Below, one piece after another: positions 1 through 8,160 of a DNA stretch of 47,010 nucleotides; positions within the stretch are counted from its first letter, which is position 1, and the number at the start of each line of letters is the position of its first letter. A program made the translations under genes and the position numbers. The notes below the pieces were generated by a model that saw only the letters and a list, made by a program, of their open reading frames with translations, was not told the DNA's origin and ran no database searches. Origin of the DNA: CAYLHS01 sp964594235 (GTDB lineage: Bacteria > Actinomycetota > Acidimicrobiia > Spongiisociales > UBA4744); contig CAZQMF010000007.1 in NCBI GenBank assembly GCA_964594235.1, forward strand, positions 1 to 47,010. The letters are read 5' to 3'.

Positions 1-85
1 CGAGAGGAACCCGTATCAACGGCGAGAGCTGGTCGAACGCTGGAAGGGTGACCTCATGTCGGCTGGAGCCATCACGAGCGGGTGA
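1..85 (+). CDS. C-terminal tail of an unidentified protein (partial)
   Basis: Only the last 27 codons lie in the window. The frame (in phase with base 2) is open from the left edge and ends with TGA at 83-85. The tail is charged and ends in GDLMSAGAITSG, and its third codon positions are GC-rich like the neighbouring genes. No domain is visible, so the product cannot be named. It converges on the deaminase gene; the 70 bases between them hold no clear terminator. Confidence 0.45.
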   Translation, partial: ERNPYQRRELVERWKGDLMSAGAITSG

Positions 86-155
86 GTGTGCAGGTGAGAG
101 CGTCGGAGCTTTCACAACCGTCGCGGGATGGAAGGTCGCAGTCTTTGGCGACCCA

Positions 156-605
156 TCACTCGCCGATGTCCTCGTTCCACAGCTCGGGACGGGCGGCGAT
201 GAACTCCTCCATCATGGCGACACACGACGGGTCGTCGACCACGTCGACCTCGACGCCTCTGGATCGCACGTACTCCTCTGGCCCCTTGAACGCTCGGTTC
301 TCGCCCACGACGACCTTGGGGATCCCGTAGAGCAGCACGGCGCCCGAGCACATGTCGCATGGTGACAGCGTCGAGTAGAGGACGGATCGCCGATAGTCGG
401 CTGCCGGGAGACGTCCGGCGTTCTCCAGGGCGTCCATCTCGGCGTGCAGCACTGCGCTTCCCTGCTGGACACGGCGGTTGTGTCCGCGTCCGACGATCTT
501 CCCGTCGATGACCAGCACCGAGCCGATGGGGATGCCGCCTTCCGCGAGGCCCCGGTGGGCTTCGTCTATTGCCGCCTGGAGAAACTCGTCTCTCTCACTT
601 CCCAT
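156..605 (-). CDS. Cytosine deaminase, fungal FCY1-like
   Basis: This 149-residue protein is a zinc-dependent CDA-fold nucleoside/base deaminase. The zinc site is visible as H54-A-E56 and P82-C83-x2-C86, with E56 as the proton shuttle. It resembles yeast cytosine deaminase more than bacterial TadA or GuaD: the length is nearly the same, the segment TLSPCDMCSGAVLLYGIPK lines up closely, and the C-terminus ends in W-x-EDIGE, which in the yeast enzyme caps the cytosine pocket. It would convert cytosine to uracil for pyrimidine salvage. The start has no Shine-Dalgarno but a TAGCCT hexamer 6 bases upstream suggests a leaderless mRNA. A strong hairpin separates it from nrdJ upstream. Substrate choice is inferred from resemblance. 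Confidence 0.85.
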   Translation of the reverse strand: MGSERDEFLQAAIDEAHRGLAEGGIPIGSVLVIDGKIVGRGHNRRVQQGSAVLHAEMDALENAGRLPAADYRRSVLYSTLSPCDMCSGAVLLYGIPKVVVGENRAFKGPEEYVRSRGVEVDVVDDPSCVAMMEEFIAARPELWNEDIGE

Positions 606-611
606 GGTCGG

Positions 612-617
612 AGGCTA
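612..617 (-). promoter_or_regulatory. -10 box of the deaminase gene (leaderless type)
   Basis: TAGCCT on the minus strand ends 6 bases before the ATG at 605, which has no Shine-Dalgarno. Transcription would begin at or next to the start codon. No convincing -35 box is visible. Confidence 0.4.
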
Positions 618-666
618 GTGATCGCACAACTTGAACGACCGGTGCTCTGGCTTCATGACATCCAAC

Positions 667-692
667 GGTGCCGCTCCAATTGGAGCGGCACC
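667..692 (-). terminator. Perfect hairpin after nrdJ
   Basis: Two perfect 11-base arms (GGTGCCGCTCC and its complement) flank an AATT loop, 20 bases after the nrdJ stop. There is no T-run on the minus strand, so this is a strong hairpin that may stop nrdJ transcription or protect its 3' end before the deaminase gene. Confidence 0.55.
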
Positions 693-711
693 TTCCGAAC
701 CCGGCAGCTTT

Positions 712-3700
712 CTACGAACAGCCCGTTGTGTCCCCGCAATTCAGACACTTGTAGCACGTGCCATTGCGAATCGTGATGTGGCCGCAGGTCGGGCAGAGCG
801 GTGCGTCGCCCATCATGTCCGACAGCGCCGCCTGCACCGATGCTGTCGCCACGTCACCGGAACTCACCGACACCGCGACTGGCCGTCTCGTCGGGGCCGG
901 CTTAGGCTCTGCGTCGACGAACTTCGCCGCCTTCGCTTCTGCCTCGATGTCCTTCTCCATCGCCGCCTCGGTCAGATCCAGCTGAACGCCGGCTTCGGTC
1001 GCCAGGCCCTTCGGGGGCTCCGGCAGAGACGACACCTGTGGCTTCACCTGCACCAGGTCGGTGCGACCCAGGTACTCGAGGCCGACCGCCCGGAACACGT
1101 AGTCGATGATCGAGTTCGCCATCTTGATGTTCGGATGACCCTCGACCATGCCTCTCGGCTCGAACGTGTGGAACGTGAACGTGTCGACGAACTCCTCCAA
1201 CGGAACCCCGTACTGGAGGCCCTTCGACACGGCGATCGCGAAGCACGACAGGACGCCGCGCAATGTCGCACCCTCCTTCGCCAGGTCGATGAACACCTCA
1301 CCCAGCGTGCCGTCGTCGTACTCACCGGTCCGCAGGAACACCTTGTGCCCACCGATTCGAGCCTCCTGGGTCCAGCCACGTCGGCGTGCCGGCAGCAGGA
1401 ACCGCGGACGCTTGTGCCCGTTGCTGTAGGCCTGGGTCGGGCTGGCAGCGTTCATGATTTCGCCCCAGGCGACCGCCTTCTCGTGCTCCAACGCCAGGAC
1501 GACGTTCTCCTCGTCCTCGTCCGAGGCGGCGTCGTCTGAGGAGGACGACAGCGGCTGTGAAGCCTTCGACCCGTCCCGGTACAGCGCCATCGCCTTCAAC
1601 CCGAGATCTGCCGACATCATGTAGGCCTCCTCGATGTCGGCGGATGTCACCTCGTTGGGCATGTTGATCGTCTTGGAGATCGCACCGGTGATGAACGGCT
1701 GCGCTGCAGCCATCATCTTGATGTGCCCGACATGGTGAATGAACCGGGTGCCGTGCCTTCCGTTGCGGTTGGCCGTGTCGAACACCGCCAGATGCTCCGC
1801 ACGAAGCCCGGGTGCGCCCTCGATCGTCTGCATGCCGCAGATCACGTCGTTCGCCTCGGCGACCTGCCTGTCGGTGAAGCCGAGTGAAGTGAGGAGATCG
1901 AAGTCCGGCGACGTGTAGTCCTCCGGCTTCAATCCCAGCTCGAGCAGCGCTTCCTCGCCAGTGACGTACACATTGAAGGCGTGCCGCAGCTCGAACACGC
2001 TCGGCAGCGTGTTGTCGATCCTGTCGATCGCACCTTCGGAGAGGCCCTTTGCGCGCAGGGACTCCCTGTTGATGTGCGGTGCCCGCTCCAGCGTCATCGT
2101 GCCGGCGACGTACATGACGATCCGCTTGATGGCGGCCTCGTCGTAGCCGAGCCGGCGAAGCGAAGGAGCAATCGACTGGTTGGCGATCTTGAAGTAGCCG
2201 CCACCCGCCAGCTTCTTGAACTTGACCAGTGCGAAGTCCGGCTCGACTCCTGTCGTGTCGCAGTCCATCAGCAGTCCGATCGTGCCTGTCGGTGCCAGGG
2301 TCGACACCTGAGCGTTTCGGTAGCCGTACTGCTCGCCGGCCGAGAGCGCCTCGTCCCAGGCGAGGCGCGCTGCCTGAAGCAGCGGAGCCGGCGCCAGGTC
2401 TGCGTCGATGCCCATCACGTAGTGGCTCACGCCTTCGTAGCCCGTCTCGTCGTAGGCGGCCCGCCGGTGGTTGCGGATCACCCGTAGCATCGACTCGGCG
2501 TTCTCGTTCCACTTCGGGAATGGTCCCAGCGTGCTCGCCATCTCAGCCGACGTCCGGTAGGACACGCCGGTCAGGATCGCCGTGAGAGCCCCTGCGATCG
2601 CCCTGCCCTCGTCCGAATCGTACGGATGCCCGGAACGCATCAGCAGTGAACCCAGGTTGGCATAGCCGAGACCGAGTGTCCGATAGTCGTAGGACCCCTG
2701 GGCGATCGGCTTCGATGGGAAGTGCGCCATCGTCACCGAGATCTCCAGCACGATCGTCCACAGCCTGATGGCGTGCTCGTAGGTCTCGATGTCGAACCGG
2801 CCGGTCGCATCGTCGTAGAACGTCACCAGGTTGAGGCTCGCCAGGTTGCAGGCGGTGTCATCTACAAACATGTATTCGGCGCAAGGGTTAGAAGCCCTTA
2901 TGGGACCGCCGGCCGGGCTCGTGTGCCACTCGTTGATCGTCGTATGGAACTGCATGCCAGGATCGGCGCACGCCCAGGCGGCATCGGCGATCTGATGCCA
3001 CAGGTCGCGAGCCTTCACGGTCCTGCGAACTTTGCCCGTGCTGCGCTCGATCAGATCCCAGTCACCATCCGTCTTGACCTTCTGGAGGAACTCGGCGGTG
3101 ACTCGCACCGAATTGTTGGAGTTCTGGCCGGAGACGGTCTGGTACGCCTCGCCGTTGAAGTCCGCCGGCAGGCCGCCGTGCCTGATGAGCAGCTTGGCCT
3201 TCTCCTCCTCGAGCTTCTTCCAGTTGATGAACTCCTCGATGTCCGGATGGTCCATATCGAGGATGACCATCTTGGCTGCCCTCCGGGTGGTGCCGCCTGA
3301 CTTGATCGCCCCAGCCGCCCTATCACCGATCTTCAGGAACGACATCACCCCGGAGGACTTGCCACCTCCCGACAGGGGCTCACCTTCTGCTCGAATCGCC
3401 GAGAAGTTGGAGCCGGTGCCGGATCCGAACTTGAACAGGCGGGCCTCGCGGGTCCACAGGTCCATGATTCCGCCCTCATTGACCAGATCGTCCCTGACGC
3501 TCTGGATGAAACACGCATGTGGTGACGGCCGGCTGTACGAGTCGGGGGAGGGGACGGCCTCGCCTGTTTCAGGATCGACAAACCAGAAGCCTTGTTCCGG
3601 TCCCGTCAGCCCGTACGCCCAGTTGAGCCCCGTGTTGAACCACTGCGGGCTGTTCGGGGCCGCCACTTGGTTCGCGAGCATGTACTTGAGTTCGTCCTCA

Positions 3701-4077
3701 AACGCCTGTGCATCCTGCTCCGACGCGAAGTAGCCGTTCCGTTCGCCCCACCAGCGCCACGTTCCCGCCAGACGATTGAACACCTGCCTGGCCGAGTGCT
3801 CCGGACCGAGCACAGGGTTCCCTTCTTCGTCGAGAACCGGATGGCCGTTTTCGTCTAGCTGTGGTACGCCGGCCTTGCGGAAGTACTTCGACACCATGAT
3901 GTCGGACGCCACCTGCGACCACGCCGCCGGAACCTCCGCCTCCTTCATCTCGAAGACGATCGAACCGTCCGGGTTCGTGATGCGCGAGTCCCTGAACGTC
4001 CACTCGATGTCTGCGTATGGATCGCGTCCCTCCGTCGTGAACCGACGAGAGATGCGGAGGCCGTTGGCGGCGGTCAT
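712..4077 (-). CDS. nrdJ: Adenosylcobalamin-dependent (class II) ribonucleotide reductase
   Basis: A cytoplasmic enzyme of about 1121 residues that reduces ribonucleotides to deoxyribonucleotides independently of oxygen, using vitamin B12. The N-C-E radical triad of the ten-stranded barrel is seen in SNPCAEYMFVDD, followed by the partner cysteine in TACNLASLNL; the other redox cysteine is in ACFIQSVRDDL. The C-terminus carries the Cys-rich tail CPTCGHITIRNGTCYKC then CGDTTGC, the thiol shuttle and possible zinc site of long NrdJ proteins. The ATG at 4077 is preferred because GGAGGG sits 6-9 bases upstream; an in-frame GTG at 4104 lacks a ribosome site. Two NrdR boxes and a promoter lie directly upstream. 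No cobalamin riboswitch is apparent. Confidence 0.97.
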   Translation of the reverse strand: MTAANGLRISRRFTTEGRDPYADIEWTFRDSRITNPDGSIVFEMKEAEVPAAWSQVASDIMVSKYFRKAGVPQLDENGHPVLDEEGNPVLGPEHSARQVFNRLAGTWRWWGERNGYFASEQDAQAFEDELKYMLANQVAAPNSPQWFNTGLNWAYGLTGPEQGFWFVDPETGEAVPSPDSYSRPSPHACFIQSVRDDLVNEGGIMDLWTREARLFKFGSGTGSNFSAIRAEGEPLSGGGKSSGVMSFLKIGDRAAGAIKSGGTTRRAAKMVILDMDHPDIEEFINWKKLEEEKAKLLIRHGGLPADFNGEAYQTVSGQNSNNSVRVTAEFLQKVKTDGDWDLIERSTGKVRRTVKARDLWHQIADAAWACADPGMQFHTTINEWHTSPAGGPIRASNPCAEYMFVDDTACNLASLNLVTFYDDATGRFDIETYEHAIRLWTIVLEISVTMAHFPSKPIAQGSYDYRTLGLGYANLGSLLMRSGHPYDSDEGRAIAGALTAILTGVSYRTSAEMASTLGPFPKWNENAESMLRVIRNHRRAAYDETGYEGVSHYVMGIDADLAPAPLLQAARLAWDEALSAGEQYGYRNAQVSTLAPTGTIGLLMDCDTTGVEPDFALVKFKKLAGGGYFKIANQSIAPSLRRLGYDEAAIKRIVMYVAGTMTLERAPHINRESLRAKGLSEGAIDRIDNTLPSVFELRHAFNVYVTGEEALLELGLKPEDYTSPDFDLLTSLGFTDRQVAEANDVICGMQTIEGAPGLRAEHLAVFDTANRNGRHGTRFIHHVGHIKMMAAAQPFITGAISKTINMPNEVTSADIEEAYMMSADLGLKAMALYRDGSKASQPLSSSSDDAASDEDEENVVLALEHEKAVAWGEIMNAASPTQAYSNGHKRPRFLLPARRRGWTQEARIGGHKVFLRTGEYDDGTLGEVFIDLAKEGATLRGVLSCFAIAVSKGLQYGVPLEEFVDTFTFHTFEPRGMVEGHPNIKMANSIIDYVFRAVGLEYLGRTDLVQVKPQVSSLPEPPKGLATEAGVQLDLTEAAMEKDIEAEAKAAKFVDAEPKPAPTRRPVAVSVSSGDVATASVQAALSDMMGDAPLCPTCGHITIRNGTCYKCLNCGDTTGCS

Positions 4078-4111
4078 CTCACTCCCTCCGAAGCTTTCCC
4101 TCACAGCGACA

Positions 4112-4158
4112 CCACTACATGTTGTGGTCAGGGGGGGAGTGACCGCGACATCTGGTGT
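4112..4158 (-). promoter_or_regulatory. Tandem NrdR boxes of nrdJ
   Basis: Box 1 at 4112-4127 (CCACTACATGTTGTGG) is nearly palindromic. Box 2 at 4143-4158 (CCGCGACATCTGGTGT) matches it at 11 of 16 positions. Their starts are exactly 31 bases apart, which is the helical phasing known for paired NrdR boxes (consensus ACACTATATATAGTGT-like). Both lie between the proposed promoter and the nrdJ start, so NrdR binding would repress nrdJ when ATP/dATP signals excess. Confidence 0.75.
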
Positions 4159-4170
4159 TGAAGCCTCAAC

Positions 4171-4200
4171 ACTGTAATCGCACGCATGTAATTACGTCAA
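4171..4200 (-). promoter_or_regulatory. Promoter of nrdJ
   Basis: On the minus strand TTGACG (4200-4195) and TACAGT (4176-4171) are separated by 18 bases. Transcription would start near 4164, next to NrdR box 2. A 7+7 inverted repeat (GTGTTGA with a 4-base loop) at 4155-4172 overlaps the -10 region. Confidence 0.5.
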
Positions 4201-4372
4201 TGACATCCTGGACCTATTTTTCGCGTCGTTCGCGATGGCCCGGTGGGACTGTAGGCGACGGCGGGCCTTCGCGAAAACTGAGCTCGAGGCACGTTTTCGC
4301 GTCTCAGAACCAGTTGGTATAGCCACTGAGATCATGTCCAGTGCGGGAGATCCGCCAAAGGAGGAGAACGCC
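4201..4372. other. Gene-free spacer with an inverted repeat
   Basis: The spacer between the nrdJ promoter and the trpB relic codes for nothing recognisable. It contains a perfect 9-base inverted repeat, CGCGAAAAC at 4270-4278 with GTTTTCGCG at 4293-4301, and a related CGCG-rich repeat near 4218-4232. It may be a leftover leader or operator of the collapsed gene. Confidence 0.35.
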
Positions 4373-4540
4373 ATGGAGACGAGAGTCGTGCTGCCCGAAG
4401 CTGAGATTCCTACCCACTGGCACAAGGTCGTCGCCGACTTCGACATGGCGGCGTACGACCGCTACTTCGCAGGGGACTCGTCGACTACGAGTATCCGGAC
4501 GATCGCCGCGTCGCTGGAACGATCGCCGGTGGTGGGGTAG
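4373..4540 (+). pseudogene. Collapsed relic of a TrpB2-type tryptophan synthase beta gene
   Basis: A 55-codon frame starts with METRVVLPEAEIPTHWHKV, which matches the N-terminus of TrpB2-type (TrpB-like) tryptophan synthase beta chains. It then passes directly into FDMAAYDRYFAG, a sequence typical of the extreme C-terminus of the same family. A reading-frame shift follows: the shifted frame (4474-4500) reads LVDYEYPDD, the expected next residues, and the original frame then resumes with IAASLERSPVVG and TAG. The gene therefore has an intact start, a good ribosome site (AAAGGAGG, 8 bases before ATG), and an intact tail, but lacks nearly 400 central codons including the PLP lysine. A functional micropeptide is possible but unlikely. 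Family assignment is from remembered consensus. Confidence 0.7.
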
Positions 4541-4544
4541 TCGG

Positions 4545-5573
4545 TCACAAGCCCAGGGTGAGGTCTGGCATCGCCGTGTCTTCGGCGTCGTAGTCGAACC
4601 GGTGCGGGGGAAGTTCGTCCGGCATGGCAGTCAGCTCCCACTCGACGGTCGCGCGCATGGCGTCCTCTGTGGCAGTCGGTTCCGTGTAGTCCAGCTCCTC
4701 GCGGATCCTGCCGGTGTCGACGACGAGCGACTGACCGAAGTTCAGGTCGTCGCGCAGGTGTTCGGGCAGTCGGTCGGTGGGGAGAGGGATGATCTCGCCG
4801 TTCCAGCCGACCTGACGAGCGATCGCCTTGATCCAGTCGGGCTCGGTGCGGCCGGGCGGCTCGGCGACGTTGTAGATTCTGCCGCGTGCCCGATCGTCGA
4901 TCACCACACGAGCGATGGCATCGGCGACGTTGCCGACGAACGCGCGTGACCACTCCCAGGAGACCGCCGCCGCATCGATGAGGATCGCCGGTCGGTCATC
5001 GAGCATGCGCTTGAGGTACGGGTAGGGGCGGTGCTGGTAGTCGTGAGGACCGTACACGGCTGGAAGCCTGAGGATGGTGCCCGGCAGATCCGGGTCGGCG
5101 AGGTATGACTCCTCGACGAGGATCTTGTCGTAGTCGTACAGGTGGCTGTCCTCTTCGACCATGTCCCTGTACGGGTACCGCTTGGATCGCAACGGAGCGT
5201 CCTCGTTCATCGGAATCGGTACCGGAGGTAGTGCCTCCTTGCCCCTGAGTATGTCGTAGGCGAGATACACGTCCTGGCTGGAAATGCCGACGATTCGTCC
5301 GGCGATCCCGGTGCACGCAACCATCGTGTCTACCGCCTGGGCACGGGTGAGGGGAATCATGTCCAAGACGACATCAGGTGCCAGGCGCTCGAGTCGTGCT
5401 CGCTGGTCGAGCAGCTCGCTGCGGTCGCCGTGCAGATGCCGGACATTCAGCTCGACCTCAGGCTCGGTGTTCCCGCGATGGAACACCGTGACGTCGCATC
5501 CCAACTCGACCAGTTGCCGAACGGTCCACAGCCCGATGAACCGAGTGCCACCGATGACGAGGACGGACCGCAC
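4545..5573 (-). CDS. NAD-dependent epimerase/dehydratase family protein
   Basis: A 342-residue extended short-chain dehydrogenase. The N-terminal Rossmann motif GGTRFIG binds NAD(P), and the catalytic Y-x3-K is visible in LYDYDKILVEES. The substrate cannot be read from sequence; such proteins act on nucleotide sugars or related small molecules. The GTG start at 5573 is preceded by AGGAG at 8 bases, which overlaps the end of the S9 peptidase gene 10 bases upstream, so the two are probably co-transcribed. It ends just beyond the trpB relic on the other strand. Confidence 0.8.
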   Translation of the reverse strand: MRSVLVIGGTRFIGLWTVRQLVELGCDVTVFHRGNTEPEVELNVRHLHGDRSELLDQRARLERLAPDVVLDMIPLTRAQAVDTMVACTGIAGRIVGISSQDVYLAYDILRGKEALPPVPIPMNEDAPLRSKRYPYRDMVEEDSHLYDYDKILVEESYLADPDLPGTILRLPAVYGPHDYQHRPYPYLKRMLDDRPAILIDAAAVSWEWSRAFVGNVADAIARVVIDDRARGRIYNVAEPPGRTEPDWIKAIARQVGWNGEIIPLPTDRLPEHLRDDLNFGQSLVVDTGRIREELDYTEPTATEDAMRATVEWELTAMPDELPPHRFDYDAEDTAMPDLTLGL

Positions 5574-5583
5574 GTGTCGGCTC

Positions 5584-7470
5584 CTAGGGTTTCAGGTGCT
5601 CGACGAGGAAACCGACGATCGCCTCGTACGCCCGTTCCTTGTTCTCCCGCTTGACCATATCGTGGCCCTCGTCGTCGAACACCAGGTACTCGATGTTCTT
5701 GCCCTGCGATCGCAGCTCCTCGACGAGACGGTCTGATTCGGCGACCACGACCCGCGGGTCGTTGCGACCCTGGATGACCAGCATTGGGCAAGTCAGATCG
5801 CCGAGGAACGTCTTCGGGGACCGCTCGACCAGGAAGTCGCGGTCCGTTTCCGGGTGCCCGATCGTCATGTAGAAGTAGGTCTTCCACGTCTCCGGCAGCC
5901 CGTCGATGAATGTGAAGAGGTTGTAGGGCCCGAACATGTCGATCGCGGCCGCCCACAGATCGGGGTGGCGTCCCGCGAGTTCTAGCGTCATGTATCCGCC
6001 GTAGGACCGACCCAGTACACCCATGCGGGATGTGTCGAGGCGGGGATCCTTCTCCAGGTACTTGACCGCTTCGACGTGATCGAGCCTGTCCTTGCCGCCC
6101 CAGTCGTGGTCGACCTGTTTCATGTAGGACAGCCCGTAGCCACGAGACCCCCGAACGTTGGGGACGAACACGGCGAAGCCGCGCAGTGTCAGGTACTGGA
6201 TCAGTGGCATCGAGAACCATGTGAAGTCAGGTCGTTCCTGACTCTGCGGACCTCCGTGGACGTAGTAGGCGACGGGTCGTGGACCCGTGAAGTCACCCTT
6301 CGGCAGGTAGAGGCGTGCAGAGATGCGCAGCCCGTCGAAGCTCGTGAACGAAGCGTCCTCCCCTGGCGAGAGCAGATTGGCGGGGATCCCTGACAGACGC
6401 TCGCTCGTGTGCTGGGTGATGTGATCACCGTGAACGGTGAAGAGCTGAACGGGTGAGGTCGCCGTCGAGAATGCAAGCGCGAACGTGTCTCGATCGCGAT
6501 CGTAGGAGAACTCGGCTGCGACACCATCGTGCAGGCGGCCCTCGCCCCACAGCACACGGGTGACGGTCAGGCGAAGTTCCGATTCGTCGAAGATGGCCTC
6601 GTAGGCCCACGAGCAACCGTCGATGTTGTATCCGAGCATGAACCGGTCGCCGTCCAGGTGGAGAAGCGCCTGGAATTCGCCGACGCCGCTGTGGTGGAGA
6701 CCCATGATCGAGACCGGCTCGACATGGCGCAGGCCATCGAGCGTGATCCATCCGCACCCTCCGGCATCGTCGAACAAGGTGGTTTCGGTGAGGATTCCCC
6801 CCTTTCTGAAGTAGCAGACTCCAAAACCTGATGGAGGTACCGAAACGTCGGGTGTGCGCTCCTCGAGTGGCGTGCCTGCCAGCACCGTGCGGGAGCCGGT
6901 AGCACGTTCCCACATGTAGAGGACGTTGTCGGCGGCCGAGTAGCCGTCCGCAACAACGACACGATCGAGTGAATCATCGATTGCGACCGTGTAGTTGCCG
7001 TACACGCTCGTGCCGAGATCCAGCAGTTCGCCCGTCTCGGCGTTCCAGATGTAGGAGCCGTAGTCAGGGCTGACGCGTGGGTCGACGTTGAACACGGCAA
7101 GGTGACGGTGCCGGTAGCTCCAGATCAGGTTGACCTGTTGACCCTCGAAGCGATCGCCGAAGACGCGCTCCGGCGTTCCGCCCGACAGGGGCAAGGTGCA
7201 TGGCTGGTAGTTCTCGTCGCCGTCCGAGTCGACCATGAGCAGGATCTTGTCGAGATCTGGGAAAACGGCGAACAGCTCACCGTTGACCAGTTTCGGGTTG
7301 GCCAGCGCAATGTCGTCGGGAATCAGGGGCTCTGGATCGCCTCCCTCGAGCGCTTTGCGGTAGAGACTCATCCGATCGGAGAGATCGCTGACGAAGTACA
7401 GGTAGTCGCCTGCGGTCACCGGATGGAGAAACAGGCGTGCGGACAGCAAGGGTGCAATTGATTCGAACAT
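5584..7470 (-). CDS. S9 family (prolyl oligopeptidase / acylaminoacyl type) serine peptidase
   Basis: A 628-residue protein with an N-terminal beta-propeller-like half and a C-terminal alpha/beta hydrolase domain. The nucleophile is in GRSYGGYM (about residue 488), the aspartate in GRNDPRV (about 570) and the histidine in DEGHDM (about 603); the HGGPQSQ oxyanion segment precedes them. No signal peptide is seen, so it is probably a cytosolic oligopeptidase. ATG at 7470 has an AGGA ribosome site 5 bases upstream and a TAGCCT -10 box just before that. It is followed by the epimerase gene after 10 bases. Confidence 0.9.
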   Translation of the reverse strand: MFESIAPLLSARLFLHPVTAGDYLYFVSDLSDRMSLYRKALEGGDPEPLIPDDIALANPKLVNGELFAVFPDLDKILLMVDSDGDENYQPCTLPLSGGTPERVFGDRFEGQQVNLIWSYRHRHLAVFNVDPRVSPDYGSYIWNAETGELLDLGTSVYGNYTVAIDDSLDRVVVADGYSAADNVLYMWERATGSRTVLAGTPLEERTPDVSVPPSGFGVCYFRKGGILTETTLFDDAGGCGWITLDGLRHVEPVSIMGLHHSGVGEFQALLHLDGDRFMLGYNIDGCSWAYEAIFDESELRLTVTRVLWGEGRLHDGVAAEFSYDRDRDTFALAFSTATSPVQLFTVHGDHITQHTSERLSGIPANLLSPGEDASFTSFDGLRISARLYLPKGDFTGPRPVAYYVHGGPQSQERPDFTWFSMPLIQYLTLRGFAVFVPNVRGSRGYGLSYMKQVDHDWGGKDRLDHVEAVKYLEKDPRLDTSRMGVLGRSYGGYMTLELAGRHPDLWAAAIDMFGPYNLFTFIDGLPETWKTYFYMTIGHPETDRDFLVERSPKTFLGDLTCPMLVIQGRNDPRVVVAESDRLVEELRSQGKNIEYLVFDDEGHDMVKRENKERAYEAIVGFLVEHLKP

Positions 7471-7542
7471 GGGGTCCTTTCCTCTTCAGGCTACGGCATC
7501 GGCGATGATGCGTGTCGGGTGCGTTCGTGCCACAGTGGTGCC

Positions 7543-8109
7543 GTGAACGGCCTGTTCCATGCGCCACCGACACGGTCGGTGGGGCGATCGTTGCTGGTCG
7601 CCTGTCTGTGGAGTCTTGCGCTGGTGGTCCTCGGTGCGCTGGCACTCGGCGTTGTCGCGCTCATCGCTCTTGGGATCGCCTCGTTCTCCAAGCAGAGTGG
7701 CGAAGTGATGCGAGCTGTGGCGATGGCATGGTGGGTGATCTCCGCGGTGGCGGGAGTGATCCTCATCTGGGTCGCGGCCTATGCATCGACGGGCTGGGGA
7801 TCGCGACGACGGTTGATTGTCGGGGCAGGGGTCGGGTTCGCGCTGGGTGCGGGCTACACCCTCCTCGGCGCGGAACTGGGCATCGTGGTTGGCCTCGCAA
7901 CGGGGTGGGCCGTGGTGATTCCCTCAGAGAAGATAGAGCGCATCATCGCACGGTCGGTGCCGGCCCTGCTCGTTGGCGTCGTCTCGATTCCTGGCATGAC
8001 GCGACTCGGATTCGCCGGTGTTGTTGCAGCGTCGCCATGGGCGGCTGCGCTTCTGGTGCTGATCGGTGATGCCGCCTGGACGGCGCTGGGACGGATCCGC
8101 AAGGACTGA
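7543..8109 (+). CDS. Polytopic membrane protein of unknown function
   Basis: About 188 residues, with four to five hydrophobic segments (the first LLVACLWSLALVVLGALAL, the last near the C-terminus) and a short basic N-terminus, so it is an inner membrane protein. I do not recognise the family. The GTG at 7543 is chosen because it leaves a short cytoplasmic N-terminus; another GTG at 7519 is in frame, and neither has a clear ribosome site. It is divergent from the S9 peptidase and 51 bases before tdh, but an apparent tdh promoter lies in that gap. Confidence 0.65.
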   Translation: MNGLFHAPPTRSVGRSLLVACLWSLALVVLGALALGVVALIALGIASFSKQSGEVMRAVAMAWWVISAVAGVILIWVAAYASTGWGSRRRLIVGAGVGFALGAGYTLLGAELGIVVGLATGWAVVIPSEKIERIIARSVPALLVGVVSIPGMTRLGFAGVVAASPWAAALLVLIGDAAWTALGRIRKD

Positions 8110-8110
8110 G

Positions 8111-8143
8111 GCTGTCGGCTGTCGGCTGCGAGCGCAGCGAGCA
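8111..8143. repeat. Short tandem GCTGTCG repeat
   Basis: GCTGTCG is repeated in tandem and followed by GCTGCGAGCGCAGCGAGC. The words are the complement of the CTGACAGC-like words near 10430 and 28946, part of a dispersed intergenic repeat set in this window. Confidence 0.4.
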
Positions 8144-8147
8144 GAGG

Positions 8148-8153
8148 TAGCCT
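8148..8153 (+). promoter_or_regulatory. -10 box of tdh (leaderless type)
   Basis: TAGCCT ends 7 bases before the tdh ATG at 8161. The only purine-rich stretch upstream is too far to be a ribosome site, so a leaderless transcript is likely. Confidence 0.45.
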
Positions 8154-8160
8154 GAGAACG

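Noticed and set aside
4155..4172. Second NrdR box in the GTGTTGA inverted repeat
   Set aside because: The arm order is the reverse of the NrdR consensus and the 16-mer at 4143-4158 fits the required 31-base phasing instead.
4112..4372. Cobalamin riboswitch in front of nrdJ
   Set aside because: No B12-box-like word (GCCACTG) is seen and the nrdJ leader is too short; NrdR boxes explain the region.
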